Source: UBA7672 sp030824255 (GTDB lineage: Bacteria > Pseudomonadota > Alphaproteobacteria > Caulobacterales > Hyphomonadaceae). From it: a stretch of 64,000 bases of DNA. The DNA lies in contig OW818686.1 of the NCBI GenBank assembly GCA_942493305.1, positions 62,001 through 126,000 of the forward strand. Reading direction: 5' to 3'. Within the stretch, counting starts at the first letter, position 1, and the number at the start of each line of letters is the position of its first letter. Shown here one piece after another: positions 51,823-60,286 of the stretch. Under the pieces are notes generated by a model. The model worked only from the letters and a program-made list of their open reading frames with translations. It did no database searches and had not been told where the DNA came from. The position numbers and the translations under genes were made by a program.

Positions 51823-54057
51823 TTGTTGCGCTTGCCGCCAGCGCCGCCCTTGCCCGCCAAGACACTGGGAAGCGCAAGCGCCGTCCTCTATGCATTGCTG
51901 ACCGGCAATCTTCGCCGGCAGTTCTATTCCGACATTTTCCATCTTGGCGATGTGCCGGACGCCCCGCGTCAGGTGGCGACGGCGTATATGGGACTTGCCG
52001 CGAGCATGGGGTGGACGCTGAGTCTCTTCGGCACGCTCACGCTCAACCCGTCTCACACCGAGGCGCACATTCTTGCGCTGATCAACGCGGTCGCGAACTT
52101 CATCGGCTTCTTCATGCTGCGCGCCCGCCGGGACCCGCGCATCGCCCTCGACTGGCTGATCGTACTGACACTGGTTTCGATCGCAGTCCTTGCTGTGGAC
52201 CATGGCGGCGTTCTGGCGCCTATCATGTTGAGCATGCCTTCACTGGGCGGGGTGGCGGCGCTTTATCAGCGACCAAAGATGCGACCGCTGACGCTGGCGC
52301 TGAGCGTGCTGGTCACGGTCATATGCATCTCCGCCACGATGGGATGGATTGGCAATCCGACGACGTACACGACCCGCGCCTACTTCATCGTGATCTTTGT
52401 CGCTCTCCTTGCCTCAACGCTGGGCCTTGCCGGCCTTGCCTGGATTTCGATGCTGGCGCGCGACTACACGCTTGAGCAGCTGCGCCAGGCGAATGACGCC
52501 ATTCATGAAAGCGCCAGCCGTGCGCGCGTTGCGCTGGAAGCCGCGCGCGTGGGCCTGTGGGATGTGCCGGACGTCAATGCACAACGCTTCATCGTATCGG
52601 ACAGCTTCCAGGCGGTGACGGGTTACTCTGGCGAGGAATTCAACGCGATCTTCATGGACCTCGGCAGGTTTGCGCATCCAGACGACATCACGCCGCTGCG
52701 CGAGGCCTTCGCTACAGGACGTGAGCGGCTGTCGCGCATAAGGGTCGACTTCAGGCTGCTGACGCGGACACGTGGTTATCGCTGGTTCTCCACGCGAGCG
52801 CGTTACTCGATGAACCCTGATGGCAGCATGCGCATGTCCGGATCGCTGCAGGATATCAATTTCATCAAGGTTGCCGAGGAAGCCCTGCGCGCGGGTCGCG
52901 ACCAGGCTCGCGCCGCCAACAAGGCAAAATCCGACTTCATCGCCGTGATGAGCCATGAGGTGCGCACGCCGCTGAACGCCATTCTTGGTTCGGTCGAGCT
53001 GCTGAAGCGGGGGCCGAGCGAGCCTGAAGCCATCGAGATGATCGACCTGATCGACGAAGCGGGCCATGGCCTGCTCGCGATTGTCAGCGACCTGCTCGAT
53101 GTCTCCCGTATCGATGCGGGCAAGCTGGAGATCGCACTCTCGCCGACCGACCTTGCAAGCCTTGTTACACGCGCCGTGGAGTTCTGGGGGCCGCAGGCGT
53201 CGGAAAAGGGCCTGTCGCTTTCCGTCACCTGCGAGGCCGGCGGCAATGGCGAACTCATGCTCGATGCGGGGCGCATTCGCCAGATCGTCGGCAATCTTCT
53301 GTCGAACGCCATCAAGTTTACCGACACAGGCAGCGTGAGCGCGCATCTGTTGCTGCAGCCGGCGCCGGATGGACGAATGCAGGCAACGATCAGCGTACGC
53401 GACACCGGACCCGGCATCCCACCGGTGGAAGCGGATCGGATTTTTGCAGCCTTCGAGCAGGCGCGGGGCGACTCCAGCCGCGGCGGCGCCGGGCTTGGCC
53501 TGTTCATTTCGCGCAGGCTGGCGCGCATGATGGGTGGCGATCTCACGCTGGAACCCGCCGAGGGCAACGGCTCGCATTTCCGTCTTACGCTGGCGGCGGA
53601 TCTTGCCGGCGCTGCGAAGCTGGAGCCAAGCCAGACCATTGCTGTCGAAACAGGCGGGTCTGGCATTCATATTCTCTGCGTTGACGATAACGAGAACAAT
53701 CGCAGGATCGCCGAGCTGCTGCTTGGCCAGATCGGGTTCAAGGTATCACTGGCCGCATCTGGCGCCGAGGCCATTGACCTCTGTGGGATACAGCCGTTCG
53801 ACCTGCTGCTGATGGATATCGTGATGCCGGAGATGGATGGCATCGAAACGCTTCTGCAGATACGTGAGGACCCTCAATGCCTCAACCGCGCAACGCCGGC
53901 GATCGCGCTGACCGCCAAGCTGTCGCCGAGCGACCTGTCAGCCTATCTCGCAGCGGGCTTCGAGGGCGTGTCTGGCAAGCCGATCGACATAGCGGCGCTC
54001 GCGCGCGAGGTTGCGCGCGTGGTCGATACACGGACATCAAGCAACGCGGCGCAGTAA
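51823..54057 (+). CDS. Membrane hybrid sensor histidine kinase
   Basis: A ~744-residue hybrid kinase. Residues ~50-210 hold about six transmembrane helices with no large periplasmic loop, so it may sense the membrane itself or an intramembrane ligand. A PAS domain follows (~228-345, with VTGYSGEEFNAIFMD and the PAC region). HisKA has H378 (VMSHEVRTPLN); the HATPase has DTGPGI and GGAGLGLFI; the receiver has D665 (LLMDIVMPEMDG) and the K of VSGKPID. The frame opens with TTG at 51823, there is no good ribosome-binding site, and an ATG in the family-plausible position appears only at 51988, so the N-terminus is uncertain. Confidence 0.9.
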   Translation: MLRLPPAPPLPAKTLGSASAVLYALLTGNLRRQFYSDIFHLGDVPDAPRQVATAYMGLAASMGWTLSLFGTLTLNPSHTEAHILALINAVANFIGFFMLRARRDPRIALDWLIVLTLVSIAVLAVDHGGVLAPIMLSMPSLGGVAALYQRPKMRPLTLALSVLVTVICISATMGWIGNPTTYTTRAYFIVIFVALLASTLGLAGLAWISMLARDYTLEQLRQANDAIHESASRARVALEAARVGLWDVPDVNAQRFIVSDSFQAVTGYSGEEFNAIFMDLGRFAHPDDITPLREAFATGRERLSRIRVDFRLLTRTRGYRWFSTRARYSMNPDGSMRMSGSLQDINFIKVAEEALRAGRDQARAANKAKSDFIAVMSHEVRTPLNAILGSVELLKRGPSEPEAIEMIDLIDEAGHGLLAIVSDLLDVSRIDAGKLEIALSPTDLASLVTRAVEFWGPQASEKGLSLSVTCEAGGNGELMLDAGRIRQIVGNLLSNAIKFTDTGSVSAHLLLQPAPDGRMQATISVRDTGPGIPPVEADRIFAAFEQARGDSSRGGAGLGLFISRRLARMMGGDLTLEPAEGNGSHFRLTLAADLAGAAKLEPSQTIAVETGGSGIHILCVDDNENNRRIAELLLGQIGFKVSLAASGAEAIDLCGIQPFDLLLMDIVMPEMDGIETLLQIREDPQCLNRATPAIALTAKLSPSDLSAYLAAGFEGVSGKPIDIAALAREVARVVDTRTSSNAAQ

Positions 54058-54060
54058 ATT

Positions 54061-55623
54061 CTACGGAATCATGCAGGCGATCAGGCGCGGGCCCTTCATG
54101 GCGACGGCGCGCCGGAGCGCATCATTGAAGCCATCGCAGGTGGAGACGGCTTCGGCCGCGACGCCCATGCTTTCGGCCAGCTTCACCCAGTCTATCTCCG
54201 GGTTGCCGAGGCTGAGCATGCCATCCGCCGCAGGACCGGGATTGCCGGCGCCGGTGCGGGCCAGTTCGATCTTCAGGATGCGATAGGCGTGGTTCACGAA
54301 AACGATGGTAAGCACGTCGAGATTTTCGCGCGCCATCGTCCAGAGCGACTGCACCGTATACATGCCGGCGCCATCACCAGCGAGGCAGACGGTCTTTACA
54401 TCAGGCCGCGCAACAGCCGCCCCGACCGCGACCGGCATCCCCTGCCCGATGGCGCCGCCAGTGTGGCCCAGCCATTCGTGACGCGGGCCGTTGGCGAGCG
54501 CGAGATAGATCGGCAGGGCGGAGGTTACGCCGTCGTCGGATATCAACGCGCCTTCGGGAAGAAGGGCTGCGAGAGAAACCCCGATCGTGTGCGGATTGAA
54601 CTTGTCGCCCGTCGCAGCCTCGGGACGCGACCAGTTGGCGGAAGCCGAGGGCGCGGGGGCGTCGAGCCATTCGACGAGGCGTGCGATGGCGTCGCGGCTG
54701 TCGGTCTCGGGACCGCCGAGGCTGATGGTGCGGGCGCCTTTGGGCGTGAACGCGCCCGGCGTGTTCGGGTAAGCGAAAAAAGCCACAGGTGGTTTCGTGC
54801 CGGCAAGAAGAAGAAGGTCCACGTCCTTCAGCGCCTCGACCGCCATCTCAGCGAAATATGGAAGGCGCTCGGCTTCAAACAAACCTCCCCCGCGTTCGTG
54901 GCGCGCCATGAAGGTGTCAGTGATGACGCGCACGCCCTGCGCCTTCATGCGGCGCAGGATTTCAGCGCCGCCAGGATGCAGTGCCGTGCCGTTGACGAGA
55001 ATGGCTGGCCGCTTTGCCTTGGTGACGGCGCGGCCTGCTTCTTCGATCAGATCATCGCTGCCGAGCTTCAGCCCTGCCCGCGCGCCGGGGTCTGCACGTG
55101 AGGCCCCATTGGTCCAGGCGACATCGGCCGGCATGATGAGCGATACAGGTCCCGGAGGCGGACCATAGCTGGCGGCGAAAGCTTCGGCGGCGAGCGTTCC
55201 CGCATCAGCCACGCGATCAACGGATTTGAGCCAGCGCGAATTGGGGGCGGCAAGGCTGGCGATGTCGGAGGCGAGCGGCGCGTCGTACTGGCGATGGCTG
55301 ACAGCGTGGTCGCCGATCAGGTTGACCATCGGTACATGCGCGCGGCGCGCATTGTGGATGTTGGCGCCGCCATTGAGATAGCCCGGACCAAGGTGCAGCA
55401 GGGTGAGCGCCGGGATGCCGGTCATGCGCGCATAGCCGTCTGCTGCCCCGGTCGCCACGCCTTCGAACAGGCAGAGCACGCTGCGGATGCGCGGCTCACG
55501 GTCGAGCGCGGTGACGAGGTGCATCTCGCTGGTGCCCGGATTGGCGAAGCATGCCGCGATACCGCAATCTGCCAGCGTGCCGATGATTGCCTCGGCGCCG
55601 GTGGTCGTGGGGAGTGTTGTCAT
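54061..55623 (-). CDS. Thiamine-diphosphate-dependent enzyme (acetolactate synthase large-subunit-like)
   Basis: A 520-residue ThDP enzyme of the pyruvate-oxidase/decarboxylase superfamily. The N-terminal PYR domain has FANPGTSEMHLV and the catalytic Glu in LCLFEGVATGAADGYAR. The central domain is Rossmann-like but lacks a clear FAD loop. The C-terminal PP domain has the ThDP motif GDGAGMYTVQSLWTM...N with HAYRILKIE. It is often annotated as acetolactate synthase, but there is no ilvH partner and the sequence is closer to the benzoylformate/oxo-acid decarboxylase side, so the true substrate is open. Minus strand, with a terminator of the upstream unit just before it. Confidence 0.88.
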   Translation of the reverse strand: MTTLPTTTGAEAIIGTLADCGIAACFANPGTSEMHLVTALDREPRIRSVLCLFEGVATGAADGYARMTGIPALTLLHLGPGYLNGGANIHNARRAHVPMVNLIGDHAVSHRQYDAPLASDIASLAAPNSRWLKSVDRVADAGTLAAEAFAASYGPPPGPVSLIMPADVAWTNGASRADPGARAGLKLGSDDLIEEAGRAVTKAKRPAILVNGTALHPGGAEILRRMKAQGVRVITDTFMARHERGGGLFEAERLPYFAEMAVEALKDVDLLLLAGTKPPVAFFAYPNTPGAFTPKGARTISLGGPETDSRDAIARLVEWLDAPAPSASANWSRPEAATGDKFNPHTIGVSLAALLPEGALISDDGVTSALPIYLALANGPRHEWLGHTGGAIGQGMPVAVGAAVARPDVKTVCLAGDGAGMYTVQSLWTMARENLDVLTIVFVNHAYRILKIELARTGAGNPGPAADGMLSLGNPEIDWVKLAESMGVAAEAVSTCDGFNDALRRAVAMKGPRLIACMIP

Positions 55624-55676
55624 GTCCGCCTCTCAACTTGCGCGGACCCTATCGGGCGTCGTCCTCGAGACAAGAC

Positions 55677-55710
55677 AAGAAAAAGCCGGTCCCGACTTGC
55701 GAGACCGGCT
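55677..55710 (-). terminator. Intrinsic terminator, minus strand
   Basis: AGCCGGTC (55684-55691) pairs with GACCGGCT (55703-55710); on the minus strand the stem is followed by TTTTTCTTG. It terminates transcription coming from the ion-channel side and insulates the ThDP enzyme gene that starts 54 bp further on. Confidence 0.75.
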
Positions 55711-55930
55711 GTAAAGCGCATGCACCCGAGGCATGGAGGCTTGGGGCCTCCGCACGCATCAGTTTTCGATGCCCGGTCCCTTGGGGAGGCAGCCGGACCC
55801 GTTATCAGCATTGGCGCGAACGCCGTTGCGACCCGGACAGCAATTTGAACGATGGGTATGGCGGTGTCCGTCGGCCCCGTTGATCACATCTTTCGTGATC
55901 GAATAGTTGCCCTGTTGTGAGCTTTGGGCT
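55711..55930 (-). other. Intergenic stretch with stem-loop; possible short RNA or ORF
   Basis: Between the ion-channel stop and the terminator. On the minus strand it has a stem GATCAC-GAAAGAT-GTGATC (about 55881-55899), then a 43-codon GTG-started frame (about 55759-55890) that would give a His- and Cys-rich peptide (GHRHTHRSNCCPGRNG). I cannot tell whether this is a long 3' untranslated region, a small RNA or a small protein gene. Confidence 0.3.
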
Positions 55931-56743
55931 TCAGGCGCGCGGCGGAGGGGCCACGGGGGCTGGAAAGAGGTTTGCGCCACATCGCTTGCAGTGCGCCGCA
56001 TCTCGCTCATGCAGGTTGAGGGTGCAGGCGGGACATTCATGCTGCAGCTTGTCGCCGATAGCGATCGCGCGGATCAGCTGCAGGAACAGGGATACGCCGA
56101 GCACCATCATGATGATCGACAGCCACCGGCCGGGAATGCCCACCATGGTGATGTCACCGAAGCCGGTTGTCGTGAGCGTGCTCAGGGTGAAGTAGAGCGC
56201 GTCCAGATACGAGGCGATCTCCGGATTCTTGCCGTACTGGTCGACATAGACGAACGCCGTGACGATGAAGACGAACACGATGAGGTTCACGACCTTCGAG
56301 ACAACGAAGGAATTGTAGTGAAGCCACTTCGCGGCGAAGTGCTGATGATCGAGGAATTCGAACGCCCGCACGAGGCGCACGACGCGGAAGACGCGCAGGA
56401 AGACCATGTTCTGGGCAACGAACGGCACAAGCAGTGTCGAGGCCACGACAATGTCTGCAAGATTGGTGATGCGCAGGAAGAAACGATGCTTGTGGCGCTC
56501 GATGTAGAAGCGTGCGGCCAGATCCAGCGTAATCACGATGGCGATGAAACCATCCACCGCCAACCAGATCGCGGTCGTCTGCACGTCGCCGCCGTGCCAG
56601 GAAATTTCCGGGTGCACCAGAAAAAGCGCGATGGTGACGAGGTCGAACCCCAGCATCGACCAGCGGAAGACGGATGGCCACTTGCCGTGGCCCGAATAGA
56701 GCCAGAACAGCGTCCGGTTCAGGCCCTTGCGATGTTCGTGCAT
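55931..56743 (-). CDS. Voltage-gated-type potassium channel with C-terminal zinc ribbon
   Basis: A 270-residue six-helix ion channel. The S4-like helix has arginines at every third position (FLRVFRVVRLVRAF, R117-R126). The pore loop has the selectivity filter T192-T193-G194-F195-G196-D197, the K+-type TxGFGD. After S6 (IIMMVLGVSLFLQLI) the cytosolic tail holds a treble-clef-like CPAC...CKRC (C237, C240, C252, C255) that should bind zinc. Channels with this tail are found in alphaproteobacteria and annotated as ion transporters. The gene starts 1 bp after the dihydroorotase-like gene, so both are on one mRNA. Confidence 0.9.
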   Translation of the reverse strand: MHEHRKGLNRTLFWLYSGHGKWPSVFRWSMLGFDLVTIALFLVHPEISWHGGDVQTTAIWLAVDGFIAIVITLDLAARFYIERHKHRFFLRITNLADIVVASTLLVPFVAQNMVFLRVFRVVRLVRAFEFLDHQHFAAKWLHYNSFVVSKVVNLIVFVFIVTAFVYVDQYGKNPEIASYLDALYFTLSTLTTTGFGDITMVGIPGRWLSIIMMVLGVSLFLQLIRAIAIGDKLQHECPACTLNLHERDAAHCKRCGANLFPAPVAPPPRA

Positions 56744-56744
56744 C

Positions 56745-58082
56745 TTACGACTGGGCCAGCGTCTCGATGAACTTCACCGGCTCGCCCTTGCCCGGCGTCA
56801 CGATGGCGTCGTCGCACATGACCATCGTCCCCCGCACAAAAGTCGCAACCGGCCAGCCCTTGGCTTCCATGCCATCGAACGGCGTCCAGCCACAGCGCGA
56901 AGCCGACCATTCATGTGTGATCGTGCGGCGGGCCTTCAAGTCGACGACCGTGAAGTCTGCGTCATAACCAGCAGCGATGCGGCCCTTGTTGGCGATGCCG
57001 AACACCCGCTGCGGGCCGGAGCTGGTCAGCTCGATGAAACGCTCGAGGCTGAGTTTGCCGTCCGCCACGTGCGTGAGCATCACCGGCACCAGCGTCTGCA
57101 CACCGGGCATGCCCGACGGGGATGCCGGATACGGGCGGGACTTTTCTTCCTTGGTATGTGGAGCGTGATCAGACCCGAGCAAATCAGGAATGCCCTGGTT
57201 CACGGCGGCCCAGAGGGCGGCGCGGTGGCGCTCCTCGCGGATGGGCGGGTTCATCTGGGCGTAGGCCTTGAGGCGGATGTAGTCGTCGGGACCGACCAGC
57301 GTGAGGTGCTGGGGCGTGACTTCCACCGTGGCGATGTCCTTGTTAGCGGCGAGGATCTGCATTTCCTCCGCCGTGGTCACGTGCAGGACGTGGATGCGCT
57401 TGCCGGTCTTGCGGGCCAGACGGATGAGGCGGTTGGTGGAAGAAATGGCAGCTTCAGCGTCCCGCACTTCGTAGTGGGAGGTCCAGTCGCCTTGCCGGGC
57501 CAGCTTGCGGCGTTCGATCAGGCGATATTCGTCTTCGGAGTGGAAAGCAGCGCGGCGGGAGATGGCGTTCAGCACGCGCTCGACGCCTTCATCGTCTTCG
57601 ACCAGCAGCTGGCCGGTGGAGGCGCCCATGAACACCTTCACGCCGCAGACGCCGGGCATCCGCTCCATTATGGGAAGCAGGTCGGTGTTGTCGTGCGTGG
57701 CGCCGGCATAGAAGGCGTGGTCGGTGTGCATCCGGCCACGGGCGCGGGCGAGCTTGTCTTCCATCATCTCGGGCGAGGTGGTGGAGGGATCTGTATTCGG
57801 CATTTCGAAAACGGCGGTGACGCCGCCAAGGGCCGCTGCACGCGAGCCGGTTTCGAGGTCTTCCTTCCATTCGAGGCCGGGCTCACGGAAATGGACCTGG
57901 GTGTCGATCACACCGGGGAGCACATGGAGGCCATGGGCCTCGAACACCTGCCCTGCCTGCTGGGGGCCGAAAGAGCCGATCTCGACGATCTTGCCATCCC
58001 TCACCCCGACATCGGCCTCCACGATGCCGCCGGGCGTTGCAACCATGCCGCCCTTGAGGATGAGATCGAATGTCGCGGCCAT
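56745..58082 (-). CDS. pyrC: Dihydroorotase-like amidohydrolase (first HxH His replaced by Gln)
   Basis: A 445-residue class I dihydroorotase-type amidohydrolase. It would interconvert carbamoyl-aspartate and dihydroorotate in pyrimidine synthesis. The metal site has D60-T-Q62-V-H64 in place of the usual D-x-H-x-H, then the carbamylated-Lys segment GVKVFMGASTG, the His in HVLHVTT and TPQH, and the catalytic Asp in GSDHAPHTKEE. The Q-for-H variant occurs across alphaproteobacterial annotated dihydroorotases. The start at 58082 follows CCGGAG; the frame is open to 58136. It sits between the 49-residue membrane protein gene and the ion channel. Confidence 0.88.
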   Translation of the reverse strand: MAATFDLILKGGMVATPGGIVEADVGVRDGKIVEIGSFGPQQAGQVFEAHGLHVLPGVIDTQVHFREPGLEWKEDLETGSRAAALGGVTAVFEMPNTDPSTTSPEMMEDKLARARGRMHTDHAFYAGATHDNTDLLPIMERMPGVCGVKVFMGASTGQLLVEDDEGVERVLNAISRRAAFHSEDEYRLIERRKLARQGDWTSHYEVRDAEAAISSTNRLIRLARKTGKRIHVLHVTTAEEMQILAANKDIATVEVTPQHLTLVGPDDYIRLKAYAQMNPPIREERHRAALWAAVNQGIPDLLGSDHAPHTKEEKSRPYPASPSGMPGVQTLVPVMLTHVADGKLSLERFIELTSSGPQRVFGIANKGRIAAGYDADFTVVDLKARRTITHEWSASRCGWTPFDGMEAKGWPVATFVRGTMVMCDDAIVTPGKGEPVKFIETLAQS

Positions 58083-58170
58083 TGCCAGCTCCGGAATTTT
58101 CCGCCGCTGTATGGACCCTTGGGCGCTTTTCTCCAAGCACCGGGCCGCTTTATGGGAAGTCTGGAATCAG

Positions 58171-58194
58171 AAGGGCGGCCTTTCGGCCGCCCTT
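58171..58194 (-). other. Strong stem-loop upstream of the dihydroorotase-like gene
   Basis: AAGGGCGGCC (58171-58180), a TTTC loop and GGCCGCCCTT (58185-58194) form a perfect 10-bp stem. It lies between the 49-residue gene (stop at 58273) and the dihydroorotase ATG (58082), both minus strand. No T run follows on that strand, so it may be a rho-type or partial terminator of the small gene, or a leader structure of the pyrC-like gene. Confidence 0.5.
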
Positions 58195-58272
58195 CCCATC
58201 ACCCGCGCCTTTGCCGGCGTCTTTCAGACACATCTTGCCGGACAGAATGGGCGTAAGCCCGTTCCGGTTCCG

Positions 58273-58422
58273 TCAGGTGTCCAATTCATCGTGATACATA
58301 TCGCCCATCAGGGCGCCGTCGTTCGAGCTGAGAATCTTGAAGATCCAGGCCAACACGGCCAGAGCAATGACTGCCCAGTGCAGCGCAGGCTCCTGCGCCG
58401 CAACCACCATCGAGTCCCACAT
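58273..58422 (-). CDS. 49-residue single-span membrane protein
   Basis: A short frame on the minus strand, ATG at 58422 and TGA at 58273-58275. The peptide begins MWDSMVVAAQEPALHW, continues into a hydrophobic helix (AVIALAVLAWIFKIL) and ends in a polar tail (SSNDGALMGDMYHDELDT). GGGAG lies about 12 bases upstream. The amphipathic Trp/His-flanked helix and the clean ending at a stem-loop argue for a real gene. Function unknown; it may be cotranscribed with the dihydroorotase-like gene. Confidence 0.5.
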   Translation of the reverse strand: MWDSMVVAAQEPALHWAVIALAVLAWIFKILSSNDGALMGDMYHDELDT

Positions 58423-58693
58423 ATTCGCTTGTTCTCCCGCGACTTGAGGGCAAGCTAGCCCAGGTGAATTAACGAAGCCTCTCGCAAAACTTTCACAGTG
58501 GTAAGCGACACGACTTTTCTGATCACGCCGATGAGGGCGCGAGCGATTTTCGAGTCGATTTTTTGTGTTAGAGGCCGGCGGCGCCTTCTGGCGTGGTCCG
58601 CGATTGGCGATGCATTCTGCAACGGAACAACGTGTATCCCGATTCTTCAGTTCCGCTTGCCCGTGAATCTATTTCGATGGCAGGTGCGTGAGC

Positions 58694-59326
58694 ATGACAA
58701 GGAACGGCAAGCACCGCGGCGGCCCACAACCGCCAGCGCCACGTGCCTGGCAGCGCATGCTGTCCGGGCGACGACTCGACCTGCTCGACCCCTCCCCGCT
58801 CGACATTGAAATCGAGGATATTGCCCACGGACTCGCACGGGTTGCGCGATGGAACGGGCAGACGCGCGGCGACCACGCCTTTTCCGTGGCGCAGCATTCC
58901 GTGATGGTCGAAGGCTTCGTTGCGCAGATGTATGCGGATGCAACCGCGGAAGATCTGATGAGCGCGTTGCTGCATGATGCTCCCGAGTATGTGATCGGGG
59001 ACATGATCTCGCCGTTCAAGAACGCGCTGGGCGTGGACTACCGGCAGTTCGAAGCGCGACTCGAAGCAGCTATCAGACTCCGCTTTGAGCTGGCCCCGAC
59101 TATGCCGGGGGACCTGAAGGTGAAGATCAAGCAGGCCGACCAGAGCGCGGCGTTCTATGAAGCCACGCGGCTGGCGGGGTTTGATGTCGATGAGGCGCTG
59201 TCATTCTTCGGCGCGCCGCCGCCCGGCCCCGCGCCAGACATGACGCCGCTGTCGTCCAACGATGCGCAGGCGCTTTTTCTGGAGCGGTTTGCGGCCCTGC
59301 AGGCAGAGATGGATGGCAAGCGTTAA
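58694..59326 (+). CDS. HD-domain phosphohydrolase (YfbR-like)
   Basis: A 210-residue HD hydrolase. Metal residues are visible as HAFSVAQHSVMV (first His), HDAPEYVIGD with the signature H-D, and a downstream Asp in IKQADQSAAF. The YfbR group removes the 5'-phosphate of deoxynucleotides. The N-terminal ~25 residues are basic and Pro-rich. The start at 58694 is chosen over a GTG at 58688. It is the first plus-strand gene of the HD-PTP-Sel1-nadQ run, though a 44-bp gap separates it from the phosphatase gene. Confidence 0.88.
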   Translation: MTRNGKHRGGPQPPAPRAWQRMLSGRRLDLLDPSPLDIEIEDIAHGLARVARWNGQTRGDHAFSVAQHSVMVEGFVAQMYADATAEDLMSALLHDAPEYVIGDMISPFKNALGVDYRQFEARLEAAIRLRFELAPTMPGDLKVKIKQADQSAAFYEATRLAGFDVDEALSFFGAPPPGPAPDMTPLSSNDAQALFLERFAALQAEMDGKR

Positions 59327-59370
59327 GCTCGCCCTGTCTTCCGCCACAAAGTGCCGTTAGTGTAGCGGCC

Positions 59371-59889
59371 ATGTCGATCTGGATCTGTTCGTTGGATGCC
59401 GCGCCGCAACTGGTACGCCAGCTGCGCCCGTCGCGTATTGTAAGCCTGCTGAGCCCTTACGACACCTTCCCGACATTCGAGGGCATCGGTCAGGACCTGC
59501 ACCTGCAGGTGCCGATCCACGACATCACGGATGATATCGGCGACTGGCGCGCGCCCGAATCCGTGCATGCGGAGAATGTGATCCGGTTCGTGGAGCCGTG
59601 GGATCGCGTGCAGCCGATGCTGATCCATTGCTGGGCGGGCATTTCACGCTCGACGGCCAGCGCCTTCATCACAGCGTGTGTTCACAATCCGACGGCAGAC
59701 GAGGGCGAGATCGCCCAGACGATCCGCGATGCGTCACCGACAGCGAGCCCGAACCGCAAGCTGGTGGCGCATGCCGACGCCATCCTTGGCCGCAATGGCC
59801 GGATGACCCGCGCTGTGGAAGCCATCGGACGCGGTGAGATGTCGATGGAAGCGCAGGCGTTCTCGATCCCGTCGTCCTATGGCCCGTAA
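59371..59889 (+). CDS. Protein-tyrosine-phosphatase-fold protein
   Basis: A 172-residue Cys-based phosphatase. The P-loop is H-C-W-A-G-I-S-R-S (HCxxGxxRS), with a general-acid candidate in the HDITDDIGDW loop upstream. It is close to the small dual-specificity-like phosphatases of alphaproteobacteria; the substrate could be a phosphotyrosine protein, a phosphoinositide-like compound or a nucleotide. The Sel1-type gene overlaps its 3' end by 11 bases. Confidence 0.88.
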   Translation: MSIWICSLDAAPQLVRQLRPSRIVSLLSPYDTFPTFEGIGQDLHLQVPIHDITDDIGDWRAPESVHAENVIRFVEPWDRVQPMLIHCWAGISRSTASAFITACVHNPTADEGEIAQTIRDASPTASPNRKLVAHADAILGRNGRMTRAVEAIGRGEMSMEAQAFSIPSSYGP

Positions 59890-60286
59890 ACGCCCCACCA
59901 ACACGCGGCCCGCCTACCCGCCGCATTGGGAAGCATTTCTCGCAGCGAACCCCGGCGCGGAGGAATTCGGTCTGGCCGAAGATGCGGAGGAGCGAGGCGA
60001 CCTTCGCACGGCGGTCAGGTTGTTCAAGCGATCGGCCGCGCTGGGGTGCGTGCAGGCGTTTGCCCGGCTGGGCACGATCTACGACGATCGGCTCAACTCG
60101 CCGCGGCATGATCTGGCCGTGCTCTGGTACAAGCGCGGCGTCAGGCGGGGTTCGGAGATCGCGGCGCAGAATCTTGCGATGCATTATCGGAATCTCGGCA
60201 GGGTAAGATGGTATCGGCACTGGCTGGCTCGGGCAGTCGAAATGGGCGATGAGGATTCTCGCACCGAGCTGGAAAGCCTGACATGA
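59879..60286 (+). CDS. Sel1-repeat/tetratricopeptide-like protein
   Basis: A 135-residue protein of helix pairs spaced like Sel1 repeats (RGDLRTAVRLFKRSAALGCVQAFARLGTIYDD; HDLAVLWYKRGVRRGSEIAAQNLAMHY in pieces). No signal peptide. It overlaps the phosphatase gene by 11 bases and its stop overlaps the nadQ start as ATGA, so its translation is coupled to both. It probably binds a partner protein. Confidence 0.8.
   Translation: MARKRPTNTRPAYPPHWEAFLAANPGAEEFGLAEDAEERGDLRTAVRLFKRSAALGCVQAFARLGTIYDDRLNSPRHDLAVLWYKRGVRRGSEIAAQNLAMHYRNLGRVRWYRHWLARAVEMGDEDSRTELESLT

Noticed and set aside
52414..53670. 418-codon open frame antisense to the membrane hybrid kinase
   Set aside because: A shadow frame with low-complexity composition; the kinase motifs on the plus strand explain the region.
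54061..55623. Genuine acetolactate synthase of branched-chain amino acid synthesis
   Set aside because: There is no regulatory subunit gene and no clear FAD segment, and the closest features are those of other ThDP decarboxylases; the specific name is not supported.
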